Positions 1 through 8,671 of a DNA stretch of 64,000 nucleotides are shown in pieces. Position numbers and translations under genes: made by a program. Position 1 is the stretch's first letter; each line of letters starts with the position of its first letter. This stretch comes from CAYVTM01 sp964454645 (GTDB lineage Bacteria > Bacteroidota > Bacteroidia > Sphingobacteriales > Sphingobacteriaceae): assembly GCA_964454645.1 (NCBI GenBank), contig CAYVTM010000001.1, positions 434,001-498,000 of the forward strand, written 5' to 3'. Below the pieces are notes generated by a model. It was not told where the DNA came from. It made no database searches and saw only the letters and a program-made list of their open reading frames with translations.

Positions 1-414
1 ATAACTTTGCTGGCAACTTTTATGCCTATTATTGCAGGGATGGGAGGGAATGCCGGTACACAGGCTTTAGCCGTTACCATTCGCCGTATCTCTTTGAATA
101 CGCTACCCGACGCTAAAATTATTGGCGCTGTTTCCAAGGAATTGTTTGTGGGTGTGTTTAATGGTTTGTTTTTCGGGCTTATTGTTGCTACCGTAGCAGT
201 TATAGCCAATCAAACAATTATGTTGGGAGTCGTTGTGTTTTTAGCAATGATAGGGAATTTAATGATAGCCGGGGTTGCAGGAGCGTCCGTTCCTATTATT
301 CTCGAAAAATTAGGATTCGACCCTGCAGTTGCATCTTCTATCTTTATTACGGCCTTTACCGATATCATTGGTTTTCTGTTAATCCTCGGATTAGGTTCTT
401 CACTGCTTCTTTAA
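1..414 (+). CDS. mgtE: Magnesium transporter MgtE, C-terminal part (cut by window start)
   Basis: The reading frame is open from base 1, so only the last 137 residues are present. They hold the hydrophobic membrane domain of MgtE-type Mg2+ channels, including the family's MPIIAGMGGNAGTQ signature near the start and at least three further membrane segments. MgtE lets Mg2+ into the cell through a dimeric inner-membrane pore gated by N-terminal and CBS domains, which lie outside the window. Family assignment is firm because of the GGNAGTQ motif. Whether the cytosolic sensor part is intact cannot be seen. Confidence 0.93.
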   Translation: MTLLATFMPIIAGMGGNAGTQALAVTIRRISLNTLPDAKIIGAVSKELFVGVFNGLFFGLIVATVAVIANQTIMLGVVVFLAMIGNLMIAGVAGASVPIILEKLGFDPAVASSIFITAFTDIIGFLLILGLGSSLLL

Positions 415-662
415 TTTATTTTTTTGTATCTGATAATCAGATTTTATCAGTAAAAAAATAATTTCTTAACCAGAAAGTAAGGGTAATTCCGTTTCTTTGC
501 TGTCAGATAATTAAGACGTGAAAATGGATTATTTGAATGTAAAAAATCTGTTTCATTCACACTTTTTAGAATATTTTCGGGTTATACCCTTAATTAATGT
601 CGGGTAATACCATTCAAGATACTTCTCTATACTCATAATAGAGGGTTAATAAATCAGGACAG

Positions 663-695
663 AGAGGGCGGTTGGTTACCGCCCTCTTATTTTTT
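663..695 (+). terminator. Intrinsic terminator, about 250 nt after mgtE
   Basis: A perfect 10-bp stem (663-672 with 678-687, five-base loop) is followed by a T-rich run on the + strand. No gene lies between the mgtE stop at 414 and this hairpin. It either ends a long mgtE 3' untranslated region or a separate short transcript. It also lies just beyond the stop of the convergent gene at 694, but there is no T-run on that strand. Confidence 0.75.
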
Positions 696-1467
696 AATGT
701 ATTTCGAAAGAATCCCCATCCCTTAAAAAAGGATATTGCCTCCGGATTTTTTTCAATTCGGTGTATATTAACTCCACATTTAGAACATTTTCATCTCTTC
801 CCGCACTTGCTATTTCTATACCCAACGGATTAATTATCGCCGAATGACCCCTGTGGGGAATCTCATTCCCATCATTTCCTGTACGATTTACCCCTGCAAC
901 ATAACATTGATTTTCGAGCGCCCGGGCTTTTAATAAGAGATCCCAATGCGTAATACGTTTTTCAGGCCAACTCGCAATGTAAAATTGTAAATCCACGGCT
1001 TCCGTATTTCTTGTCCACACCGGAAAGCGTAAATCGTAACAAATCATCGGATTTATTTTCCAGCCCTTGTACTCAATAATTAGTTTTTTATTTCCGGCAG
1101 TAAAATACCTTTGTTCATAGGCCATGCTGAACAAATGTCTTTTGTCGTAAGTACTCAATCGGCCATCGGGCGATGCCCATATCAATCGATTAAAATAATG
1201 ATCGTTTTCTTTGATAATCAGACTCCCTACAATTACACTTTTTGTACGCTCAGCCATACTTCGCATCCATTGTATGGTTTGGCCGTCCATGTTTTCATAT
1301 AATTGTTCTACATCCATACTGAAGCCCGTATTGAACATTTCCGGAAGGATTATGATATTACATTGCTTGGGAATTGTTTGTATCTTCGATTCAAACATCT
1401 TTAAATTAGCGGCCTTATCATGCCAGTGTATATCGGATTGTACAATTGATAGGGTAAGGTTTTTCAT
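694..1467 (-). CDS. Omega-amidase / nitrilase-superfamily hydrolase (YafV type)
   Basis: A 257-residue carbon-nitrogen hydrolase. The catalytic Glu-Lys-Cys triad is visible: Glu in LPEMFNTGFSM (about residue 43), Lys in DKRHLFSM (about 110) and Cys in MICYDLRFP (about 143). The FNTGFSM stretch is typical of YafV/Nit2 omega-amidases, which hydrolyse alpha-ketoglutaramate and alpha-ketosuccinamate left by glutamine or asparagine transaminases. It is cytosolic, with no signal peptide. Length is normal for the family. It is divergent from the transporter gene starting 12 bp away, so their promoters must overlap. The exact substrate is inferred from the subfamily. Confidence 0.85.
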   Translation of the reverse strand: MKNLTLSIVQSDIHWHDKAANLKMFESKIQTIPKQCNIIILPEMFNTGFSMDVEQLYENMDGQTIQWMRSMAERTKSVIVGSLIIKENDHYFNRLIWASPDGRLSTYDKRHLFSMAYEQRYFTAGNKKLIIEYKGWKINPMICYDLRFPVWTRNTEAVDLQFYIASWPEKRITHWDLLLKARALENQCYVAGVNRTGNDGNEIPHRGHSAIINPLGIEIASAGRDENVLNVELIYTELKKIRRQYPFLRDGDSFEIH

Positions 1468-1479
1468 ATAGATAAAAGT

Positions 1480-2247
1480 ATGATTTTAAAAGCAAAAGAG
1501 ACCAGGCTGTTTATTGTCTTAGCCTGTTTTTTTATAGCCAACGCCGTAATTGCCGAATTTGTAGGTGTTAAGATTTTCTCTGTAGAAAATACACTCGGTG
1601 TTAAACAATTGAACCTGAGTATCCTGGGCTTTGAAAACCTGTCTCTGCACATGTCGGCGGGAGTTTTAAATTGGCCTATTGTCTTTATCATGACCGATAT
1701 TATTAATGAATATTTCGGGAAGAAAGGAGTAAAGACGCTTTCGTATATTGCCGTAGGCTTAATCTCCTATGGCTTTATAATTATTTATATATCTATACAA
1801 TTAAGCCCTTCCGATTTCTGGATCAATAAAGAACTGGCAAACGGTTCGGTATTGAATATGAATGATGCCTATAATCATATTTTGGGACAAGGCATGTGGA
1901 TTATCCTGGGGTCGGTTACCGCATTTTTGGCAAGTCAGATTATTGATGTAACCATTTTTCATCGGATTAAAAAAATAACCGGTGAGAAGAATCTGTGGCT
2001 GAGAGCTACCGGTTCGACAGTCGTTTCGCAAATGATAGATAGCTTTGTCGTAATGTATATTGCTTTTTACATTGGCGGTGATTGGACTTTTAAACAGGTT
2101 ATAGCCGTAGGTTCGGTAGGGTATATTTATAAATTTATTATCGCAATTTCATTAACACCTATCTTATATATTGCTCATAAATTGATCGATGGATATTTGG
2201 GGAAAGACTTAGCACATCGACTAATTGTATCGGCACAAGAAAAATAA
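1480..2247 (+). CDS. yhhQ: Queuosine precursor transporter (VUT/YhhQ family)
   Basis: A 255-residue integral membrane protein with about six hydrophobic helices. The N-terminal stretch (ANAVIAEFVGVKIFSV), followed later by IVFIMTDIINEYFG, matches the VUT/DUF165 family. E. coli YhhQ in this family imports the queuosine precursors preQ0 and preQ1 for tRNA modification. The sequence supports the family; the substrate is inferred from characterised members. No preQ1 riboswitch is visible, because only 12 bp separate it from the divergent amidase gene. Confidence 0.87.
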   Translation: MILKAKETRLFIVLACFFIANAVIAEFVGVKIFSVENTLGVKQLNLSILGFENLSLHMSAGVLNWPIVFIMTDIINEYFGKKGVKTLSYIAVGLISYGFIIIYISIQLSPSDFWINKELANGSVLNMNDAYNHILGQGMWIILGSVTAFLASQIIDVTIFHRIKKITGEKNLWLRATGSTVVSQMIDSFVVMYIAFYIGGDWTFKQVIAVGSVGYIYKFIIAISLTPILYIAHKLIDGYLGKDLAHRLIVSAQEK

Positions 2248-2248
2248 T

Positions 2249-3676
2249 ATGACAAAGAGGAATTTGCTTGTCGTTTTTTTTATACTAACCCTGAACTTCG
2301 TACAAGCCCAGCAAAACCCTTATTTTACAAGTATTATAGACAGTGATGAACATACGCAATTTGGAATAGCGACAGTTTCTTTGAACGGAGGGAATAGTTT
2401 AATCGGAGGAACCCGACGGCATCCCTTCTCTAACAGAACAGGGCTTACTTTTATTCGTGCGAATGCAATGGGGGAGAAGCTTTCGGAAAACGATATCACC
2501 TTTTTCAACCGGAATTTATACACTACCTCTATGTATAAACAAGCCGAAAATACAATTATTACGCTTGCTTATGTGTTTGACCCTCAGACAAACGATGCCA
2601 ACTGGATGCTTTTTAATACCGATACATTGGCTACGATTCGTTGGGCGAAAGAATACGGACAATTGAATCGTGGAGAATCTATGAATACGCTTATTCCCCA
2701 TACAGATGGAGGTTTCATGGTATATGGTTTTATTTCCGACAGTTCAGGAATCGGGAATAATGAATACCTGGTGCGATTAGGCAGCAATGGAAACATGCTT
2801 TGGGCGAAAGAATATTTTTCCGGTTTGAATACAGTAGGTATGGGTATTGTTTCTGCCGAAGAAGGGAGTTTTATTTTATCGGCGGATAAAGAAGTGCCCG
2901 GCAAATTCTACAATGTACGTTTAAAAAAAGTAGATAGCACAGGGAATATACTTTGGGAGAAAGATTTGTATTCGGAATACAACGGAGGATGTAAGTCCAT
3001 CATACGAAGCTCTTCGGGGGATTATATTGTAGTAGGAGAATCGGCCTCTCCGGGTGATGCGGTATTTGATATATATCTGATCAAAATCAATACGGATGGA
3101 GATATTCTAAAGAAGGTATATAGGGGAACACGCGGAAATACGGAAGCAGGGTTCTCAATTTATGAATATACGCCCAATGAATTTATCATTGCCGGTTACA
3201 GCGATTCTAAAGCAGACGCAAAGAAATATGCAATGATTATGCGTATCGACTCAGGTCTAAATGAAACCGGAAGAAAATATTATGGAGACAGCCTGATAAA
3301 TTTCTTCAACCATATTCGCCCTTATAGCCCGAGTAGTTTTTTGGCTGTTGGAAATACTTCTCAGCATTTCGATCATTTTTTTCTGGTACATGATGGATAT
3401 GATCAAGTGAACGGAATACAGTCGTCTGTTAAAGAGAATTTTTCTATACAGATTTTCCCCAACCCGCTTTCTTCAGGCCAGGCAATACATATACAGAGCA
3501 AGAGTATCCAAAAGGTACACTATCAAATCCTTACTATTTTCGGAGAATTGTTAGAAGAGGGAGAGGAACGCTTGCCGGGATCTGTCTTTCCGAGGCAGAT
3601 CCTTTCGAAAGGTATGTATTTATTGAAAATTCAAACTAATCAATCCCTGAGCAATCATAAAATATTGATAGAATAA
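2249..3676 (+). CDS. Secreted protein with type IX secretion C-terminal sorting domain
   Basis: The ATG at 2249 is preferred over an upstream codon at 2225 because it places a clean signal peptide (about 20 residues ending FVQAQ) at the N terminus. The body has repeats of a hydrophobic-plus-WAKEY/WEKDLY pattern (for example LWAKEYFSG and LWEKDLYSE), like the repetitive beta-blades of Bacteroidota secreted proteins of unknown function. The last ~75 residues form a type A T9SS sorting domain: an IFPNPLSSG start, a central GELLEEG stretch, then GMYLLKIQTN and a lysine near the end. Export through the outer membrane by T9SS is therefore likely. The biological role is not evident. Confidence 0.85.
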   Translation: MTKRNLLVVFFILTLNFVQAQQNPYFTSIIDSDEHTQFGIATVSLNGGNSLIGGTRRHPFSNRTGLTFIRANAMGEKLSENDITFFNRNLYTTSMYKQAENTIITLAYVFDPQTNDANWMLFNTDTLATIRWAKEYGQLNRGESMNTLIPHTDGGFMVYGFISDSSGIGNNEYLVRLGSNGNMLWAKEYFSGLNTVGMGIVSAEEGSFILSADKEVPGKFYNVRLKKVDSTGNILWEKDLYSEYNGGCKSIIRSSSGDYIVVGESASPGDAVFDIYLIKINTDGDILKKVYRGTRGNTEAGFSIYEYTPNEFIIAGYSDSKADAKKYAMIMRIDSGLNETGRKYYGDSLINFFNHIRPYSPSSFLAVGNTSQHFDHFFLVHDGYDQVNGIQSSVKENFSIQIFPNPLSSGQAIHIQSKSIQKVHYQILTIFGELLEEGEERLPGSVFPRQILSKGMYLLKIQTNQSLSNHKILIE

Positions 3677-3694
3677 GCTGTCGAAAAATAAAAC

Positions 3695-3724
3695 TTGCAT
3701 ATTCATTTTCGAATACTACCTTTG
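3695..3724 (+). promoter_or_regulatory. Promoter of the riboswitch-btuB-btuG transcript
   Basis: A TTG at 3695-3697 and TACCTTTG at 3717-3724 are 19 bp apart, a full match to the Bacteroidota primary sigma consensus (TTG / TAnnTTTG). Transcription would begin near 3730, right at the 5' edge of the cobalamin riboswitch, which supports both calls. Confidence 0.8.
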
Positions 3725-3729
3725 CAAAG

Positions 3730-3905
3730 CAATGGTTTCCGAAATTTTTCGGAATTAAAAGGGAATCCGGTGTAAATCCGGAACAGACCCGCTGCTGTAA
3801 GCTCGTAAAGCTGTTTTCATTCATAGCCACTGTCCGCCATAAGGCAGATGGGAAGGCGAAAACAGGGAGTAAGTCAGAAGACCTGCCAGGCATACATTAT
3901 CAAGG
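3730..3905 (+). promoter_or_regulatory. Cobalamin (B12) riboswitch
   Basis: The conserved elements appear in order: a short P2-like hairpin around 3735-3753, the AATCCGGTGTAAATCCGG core (3764-3781), ACAGACCCGCTGCTGTAA (3783-3800), GCCACTG (3826-3832), GGGAAGGCG (3850-3858), and the B12-box-like AAGTCAGAAGACCTGCC (3871-3887). This is a textbook cobalamin aptamer. About 85-100 nt separate it from the receptor ATG at 3989. Binding of adenosyl- or other cobalamins would be expected to lower expression of the downstream uptake genes. No clear terminator follows it, so control is more likely by masking translation initiation. Confidence 0.95.
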
Positions 3906-3988
3906 CTTTCGGGGATTGAAGCTTGGGTTGATACATCATACATTGTATTCATTCATTTCTCATTTTTCCTGAAGCCTGAATTAGGCTT

Positions 3989-5926
3989 ATGGTACGTTAT
4001 TGCATTTTTATTTGCCTGTTTTTCGGATTCAATTTTGCTAATGCTCAATTGTCTCGGGATACTTTGTATGTGAAGGATGTAGAGATACGCTCGCAACGAA
4101 TTATCCCGGCTATGCAAAAGGTGCAAGCCATTGATAGTACAGTCATGGCTACTTTTTCACATCAGGATCTTACTCAATTACTCGATTATACTACTACACT
4201 CAGTTTGAAAAATTATGGTGTAGGAGCTGCGGCATTATTAAGTTTCAGGGGTACCAATACTTCACAAACAAAAGTACTTTGGAACGGCTTGCCTATCAAT
4301 TCACCGATGCTCGGGATGACGGATTTCTCAACACTCCCGGCAGGAGCTGTAAATGATATTTCCTTATCCTTCGGCGGTTCATCGGCAACAAATGGATCCG
4401 GGGCTATTGGCGGCGTTATCTCCCTTGATGTGAAACCTTTGTTTGTTAATCATTTGAACATTGAACTCAGTCAGCAGTTTGGAAGTTTCCATCGTACATC
4501 CACCGGACTTGCTGTTACTGCTGCTAATTCGAAATGGTATTCCAAAAGCTTTTTTAATATAGCCCGGGCTAAGAACGATTTTGCATACATCAACCGAACC
4601 GAATATGGCAAGCCTGGACAGATTATGCAGGATGCTGCCGGAAGCCAACACGGCTTAGGGCATTCCATGTTTTATCAGGCTAAACAATCCACACGCTTAT
4701 CATTCCATACCTGGTACCAATCGAGCGATAAAAACATTGCTCCGCCTATGTATAATCGCAATATTGTTTCCTGTCAGCAGGATTGGACCTGGCGTAATCA
4801 GTTTCTTGTAAAACATCAGATCAATAATCGCTTTAATTTCGAATCCTCTATAGGGTATATCCTGCAAAGTATTCGCTTCGAAAACCGTGTGCGTTCGGGC
4901 CTCACCATATTTACACTGTTCGATACCAAGAGTTATTTTGATTTGATGACCCATAAAAGTCAGGTACATTTTCAATCTTCTCCCCAATCAAAATGGACAG
5001 TAGGGTATGAGTATATGTTCGAAGGTGCCCGAGTTGAAGATTATAAAGGGTATAAATCCAGAAATCGTATCAGCTTGTTTAGCTCATTGAGTCAACAAGT
5101 ATTAAGTTCAACTTTTGTAAATCTAAGTGCACGCAAAGAATTCTCTTCCTTCAAAAACAATCCTTATGCCTTATCCTTACAGGTTGCGCAAGAACTTATC
5201 AAAGAAAAACGTTTAACGGTTCATGCGCTTTTAAGCAGAAATTATAATTTACCTACACTGAATGATTTGTTTTGGGTGCCCGGTGGTAATCCCGATCTCT
5301 CGGCGGAATATGGTTGGCATAAAGAGCTGGGATTGAATTCTTCTTTAAAAATCAAAGCCTTACACTTAAGTTCATCATTTAATCTATATCATGCAATTAT
5401 CAACGATTGGATTTTATGGCAACCTTCCACCATCGCTAACGGAATATGGTCACCGCAGAATTTAAGGAAGGTGCAAACGCAGGGTATTGAGCTGAGCGAA
5501 TCAATCACTTTAGCATTCAGCAAATTAAAGGCTTCAGTCAAAGGTATGTATGCTTATACAGAGGCTACCAATAAGGCCGGACTCTTTGCCAATGATCAAT
5601 CCGTAGGCAAGCAATTGGTTTATGTACCCTTCGAAACCCTTAAGTTATCAGGGCATTTATGGTACCGGGACGTTGCTTTTTATTACCTGATAAACCGGGT
5701 AGGGTTTCGTTATACTGCTGCGGATAATATTGATTTCTTGCCGGCATATACTATTCATCAGATAGGCTTTAATACCGGTTATACTATTCGAAAATATAAG
5801 CTGGGTCTTGGACTTAGTATCGATAACCTGTTCGATACTTCGTACGAATCTATCCCATACAATCCATTACCCGGAAGAGCTTTTTATCTAACACTCAAAT
5901 TAAATTTTAATACCAGAAAAAAATGA
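3989..5926 (+). CDS. btuB: TonB-dependent vitamin B12 receptor (BtuB-like)
   Basis: A 645-residue outer-membrane receptor. A signal peptide (about 19 residues, ending FANAQ) is followed by a plug domain containing SFRGTNTSQTKVLWNGLPIN and GSGAIGGVISLDV. The rest is a beta-barrel of alternating aromatic strands ending with a C-terminal aromatic strand. There is no carboxypeptidase-like N-terminal domain, so it is not SusC-type. The B12 riboswitch directly upstream and the BtuG-like lipoprotein overlapping its stop codon point to cobalamin as cargo. The receptor fold is certain; the B12 substrate rests on context. Energy would come from TonB-ExbBD encoded elsewhere. Confidence 0.9.
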   Translation: MVRYCIFICLFFGFNFANAQLSRDTLYVKDVEIRSQRIIPAMQKVQAIDSTVMATFSHQDLTQLLDYTTTLSLKNYGVGAAALLSFRGTNTSQTKVLWNGLPINSPMLGMTDFSTLPAGAVNDISLSFGGSSATNGSGAIGGVISLDVKPLFVNHLNIELSQQFGSFHRTSTGLAVTAANSKWYSKSFFNIARAKNDFAYINRTEYGKPGQIMQDAAGSQHGLGHSMFYQAKQSTRLSFHTWYQSSDKNIAPPMYNRNIVSCQQDWTWRNQFLVKHQINNRFNFESSIGYILQSIRFENRVRSGLTIFTLFDTKSYFDLMTHKSQVHFQSSPQSKWTVGYEYMFEGARVEDYKGYKSRNRISLFSSLSQQVLSSTFVNLSARKEFSSFKNNPYALSLQVAQELIKEKRLTVHALLSRNYNLPTLNDLFWVPGGNPDLSAEYGWHKELGLNSSLKIKALHLSSSFNLYHAIINDWILWQPSTIANGIWSPQNLRKVQTQGIELSESITLAFSKLKASVKGMYAYTEATNKAGLFANDQSVGKQLVYVPFETLKLSGHLWYRDVAFYYLINRVGFRYTAADNIDFLPAYTIHQIGFNTGYTIRKYKLGLGLSIDNLFDTSYESIPYNPLPGRAFYLTLKLNFNTRKK

Positions 5927-7014
5927 AAAAAAATCTATTTCAATTCCTGTTACTCCTGACAGTAACATCCTTAACACTTAGTTCTTGTAAAAAAGATCCG
6001 GATGAAGTAAAGAATCCGGTTGTGGTCGATCAACTCTATAAAAAGGGTGTCTTTATTTTAAATGAAGGCGATTTCATGTCTTCCAATGCGAGCATCGATT
6101 TTTATAACCGCGATTCGAATACGGTTATTTCAAATGTGTTTGAAGCAGTTAACGGGCGTCCGCTCGGATCGCTTTTACAGTCGATGACCATTCACGATTC
6201 ACTTGCCTATATGGTACTTAACCAATCGGGAAAGGTAGAAGTAATGCATGTCAATACTTTTGTTTCGAAGGGTGTAATAAACGGGTTTTCATCTCCGCGT
6301 TATTTTATAGGCATCGATGCAAATAAAGGATATGTATCGGATTGGCTTTCGGATCAGGTGAAAATTATTAACTTAAATACTCTTACGGTGGTCGATTCAA
6401 TTACAGTAGGTGCTGGGCCCGAGCAAATGATTAAAGTGGGGAATAAAGTTTTTGTTGCCAATTCGGGAAGCTATGGTTTAGACTCTACCATTTCGGTGAT
6501 CAATACCGATAACAATCAGGTAATTGCAACGATTGTTGTAGGGCATAAACCAACTGCATTACAGTTGGATGCTAACAATAAGCTATGGGTATTGTGTGCA
6601 GGAAATATGGATTTCTTTGAGCCATTAAATGAAACCACCGGAAGTTTGGTACGGGTAAATTCCGATAATCATAACATCGAACTGGATCTTAAAACCGGAG
6701 GAACTCCTTTCGAACACCCCGACCGCTTGATTGTCAATAAAGAGAAAAATACTTTATATTATACCGGTTCATATTCTTTTGGGTATGGCGTACGTAAACA
6801 TTCTATAACAGATATCGCACTTGCCAATACTCCTTTTATTACAGGGAATTATTATGGGTTAGGTTATGACAAAGTGAATGATGTAATTTATTGTACCGAT
6901 GCAAAAGGCTTTGGTCAGAACGGGGAGGTGGTACGCTATAACACAACTACAGGTCTTGAACTTGGTCGCTTCAATGTGGGTAAGAATCCTAACGGTATTC
7001 ATTTCGAATTTTAG
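5923..7014 (+). CDS. btuG: Surface beta-propeller lipoprotein, BtuG-like B12-binding partner
   Basis: The start overlaps the stop of the receptor gene (ATGA), so the two are translationally coupled. The N terminus is a lipoprotein signal (LSSC, Cys22), and the residues after the Cys (KKDPDE) resemble the charged export signals of Bacteroidota surface lipoproteins. The 340-residue body has repeated YncE-type blades (for example KIINLNTLTVVDSITVGAGPEQ and SVINTDNNQVIATIVVGHKP), consistent with a seven-bladed propeller. In Bacteroides, BtuG of this fold binds cobalamin very tightly and caps BtuB. Riboswitch, receptor and propeller lipoprotein together make the same role likely here. An alternative is a generic DUF5074 propeller. 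Confidence 0.8.
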   Translation: MKKNLFQFLLLLTVTSLTLSSCKKDPDEVKNPVVVDQLYKKGVFILNEGDFMSSNASIDFYNRDSNTVISNVFEAVNGRPLGSLLQSMTIHDSLAYMVLNQSGKVEVMHVNTFVSKGVINGFSSPRYFIGIDANKGYVSDWLSDQVKIINLNTLTVVDSITVGAGPEQMIKVGNKVFVANSGSYGLDSTISVINTDNNQVIATIVVGHKPTALQLDANNKLWVLCAGNMDFFEPLNETTGSLVRVNSDNHNIELDLKTGGTPFEHPDRLIVNKEKNTLYYTGSYSFGYGVRKHSITDIALANTPFITGNYYGLGYDKVNDVIYCTDAKGFGQNGEVVRYNTTTGLELGRFNVGKNPNGIHFEF

Positions 7015-7017
7015 AAA

Positions 7018-7050
7018 ATGAAGGGGTAAAATCTGCCCCTTCATTTTTTT
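7018..7050. terminator. Terminator between convergent btuG-like and wHTH genes
   Basis: A 9-bp stem (7018-7026 with 7036-7044) is followed by six Ts on the + strand. The right arm overlaps the stop codon of the minus-strand regulator gene, so one element closes the btuG-like transcript and marks the end of the opposing operon. Confidence 0.85.
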
Positions 7051-7331
7051 ACTTCCAAATACGATTTCAAATCTTTTACATACTTTTCAAAAGCCTCAAT
7101 TCCTTTTGCATTAATACGGCAAACGGTAAGAGGCTTTTTACCTTTAAAACTTTTCTCTACATCGATATATCCGGCAGTAGCTAATTTGTCTATCTGCACA
7201 CTCAGGTTGCCGGAAGTCGAAGCCGTTTTTTCTTTAATAAAATTAAACTCCGCTTCTTTCAGCCCGATTAATAAAGACATGATCGAAAGACGAAGCTGAG
7301 AATGAAGTAAAGGGTCCAGTTCTTTAAACAT
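7041..7331 (-). CDS. Winged-helix transcriptional regulator (PF13601-like)
   Basis: A 96-residue single-domain DNA-binding protein. The pattern LDPLLHSQLRLSIMSLL, a recognition helix TSGNLSVQIDKLATAGY and a wing with KPLTVCRINAKG match the small winged-helix family that looks like a minimal MarR/ArsR regulator. No metal-binding cysteines are present, so metal sensing is unlikely. It is the last gene of a three-gene minus-strand operon (membrane protein, secreted protein, regulator; 17-bp overlap and a 3-bp gap), and probably controls that operon. Its signal is unknown. Confidence 0.82.
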   Translation of the reverse strand: MFKELDPLLHSQLRLSIMSLLIGLKEAEFNFIKEKTASTSGNLSVQIDKLATAGYIDVEKSFKGKKPLTVCRINAKGIEAFEKYVKDLKSYLEVKK

Positions 7332-7334
7332 AAT

Positions 7335-8024
7335 TTAACGGGTTAATCCCCCCGCACCCAGCATAATTTGTACAAAAGGTGCAGACATATCTGTATTAGG
7401 GCCATTACTAAGTGATTGGTCATGAGTTGTCCACTCGCTTTGTCCCGGACTAAAGGCATATCCGGCCTTTAGCCCAACGAAAAAGATATTGTTTTTACGT
7501 GGGAAGTAAAGCATATTCATACTGGTCTTTGCCAAAAAGCGTGAATCGCTCATCTCAACCCCACGTTTAGGGTTTTGTAAAAGGGCATCAAAATCGGGAT
7601 TCGAGTTCTCATAAATTTCAATGTTAAAATTACTTCCACCCAGACCTATCAGAGGATAGATAATAAAGGATGGATTGTCATAAGCGACAAGGCCTATATT
7701 GAATAAGCCATAGCTGTAATTCGAGTTCATCTTATAATTGGCGTTCGATTTATTACTGTTCGAATAGGTTACACCTTCTCCACCCAAAATAATATTGTTG
7801 ATGAACCCCAGCCCGCCGCCCCCAAAACCCATAAAGTTTTGAGAAATAACAGGAATGCCATTGGCACTTAAGGAAGTGTTAATACTTCCAACTTCTATAG
7901 GCATATACGCATATCCGAAATAACCTATTCCTCCATAAATACTCTTCTTTTTGTCCTGAGCCTCAGCAACCATGCTGACAGCCATGAGTGTAAATAAAAT
8001 ACTCGCTTTAAACAGTTTTCGCAT
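7335..8024 (-). CDS. Secreted or outer-membrane protein of unknown function
   Basis: A 229-residue protein with a clear signal peptide (about 22 residues ending VAEAQ). The mature part is rich in Gly, Asn, Tyr and Ser with alternating hydrophobic strands (GGIGYFGYAYMPIEVG, FGGGGLGFINN, VGLKAGYAFSPG), like a small outer-membrane beta-barrel. No enzyme motif is seen. Its 5' end overlaps the membrane-protein gene upstream by 17 bp and it is followed after 3 bp by the wHTH gene, so all three are co-expressed. Confidence 0.7.
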   Translation of the reverse strand: MRKLFKASILFTLMAVSMVAEAQDKKKSIYGGIGYFGYAYMPIEVGSINTSLSANGIPVISQNFMGFGGGGLGFINNIILGGEGVTYSNSNKSNANYKMNSNYSYGLFNIGLVAYDNPSFIIYPLIGLGGSNFNIEIYENSNPDFDALLQNPKRGVEMSDSRFLAKTSMNMLYFPRKNNIFFVGLKAGYAFSPGQSEWTTHDQSLSNGPNTDMSAPFVQIMLGAGGLTR

Positions 8025-8595
8025 TTTGATGTGATTTTTTTAAATATTGGTTTCTAAGCAGATGTCCCGGAATGATATAAGCAGATAATACTGAAGCTGC
8101 CAATAAGAGCAACTGATACTCAAAAGGCTGAAACATCGATAGGATGGAGAGTATCCAACAAAGGCTTCCCCCAATTATCAAAGGTTTAAATTTAAGTACG
8201 CCTCCCGAAATAAATGTGGGAATGCCATACAGTAAGATGACCATGGGATAGGTATATTCCTGTAATTTGTTCATAGAGAACAGCACAATTCCCAACGTGA
8301 ACAGAAATGCCATCCAGGTATATTTCATGACATCATCGGTGTACGTTTTGTGATAGCTCTTTTTTTGTGCCTGCATTGCATAAACAGCCGATATAACTCC
8401 GCCTAAAGGCATCAATAACCAGGCTAAATAAGGCTTGTCCGCTTCGGATTGAAGTAGGAAATAGTGGCTTAGACTGGCTAACAGAACCAGCCAACCCCAT
8501 AACAAATACAAAAATCCATTGTCGGAATATTGATCCTTTGCTTTTTTGATCATATCTTCAATCAGTTGAAGACTTTTTTGTTCGTTGAGTTCCAT
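8008..8595 (-). CDS. Integral membrane protein, unknown function
   Basis: A 195-residue protein with a short charged N-terminal helix (MELNEQKSLQLIEDMIKKAK) followed by about five or six hydrophobic helices. It ends in a basic cytosolic tail (LLRNQYLKKSHQN). The layout is typical of Bacteroidota membrane proteins encoded next to a PF13601-type regulator. No catalytic or transport motif is recognised. It is first in the operon and has a strong promoter directly upstream (8634-8663). Confidence 0.75.
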   Translation of the reverse strand: MELNEQKSLQLIEDMIKKAKDQYSDNGFLYLLWGWLVLLASLSHYFLLQSEADKPYLAWLLMPLGGVISAVYAMQAQKKSYHKTYTDDVMKYTWMAFLFTLGIVLFSMNKLQEYTYPMVILLYGIPTFISGGVLKFKPLIIGGSLCWILSILSMFQPFEYQLLLLAASVLSAYIIPGHLLRNQYLKKSHQNAKTV

Positions 8596-8633
8596 GTATT
8601 TATTTTTTAGTTTAGATTTTAATAAATATTAAA

Positions 8634-8663
8634 CAAATATAAAGTAGTTTATTTTATAAACAA
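8634..8663 (-). promoter_or_regulatory. Promoter of the membrane protein / OMP / wHTH operon
   Basis: Read on the minus strand, TTG (8663-8661) and TATATTTG (8641-8634) are 19 bp apart, an exact match to the Bacteroidota consensus. It points into the operon starting at 8595, giving a leader of roughly 30 nt. The divergent sirtuin gene starts only 8 bp beyond its outer edge. Confidence 0.72.
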
Positions 8664-8671
8664 AAATAAAA

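Noticed and set aside
3636..3893. 85-codon minus-strand frame over the riboswitch
   Set aside because: The region is fully explained by the cobalamin aptamer; the frame has no protein likeness.
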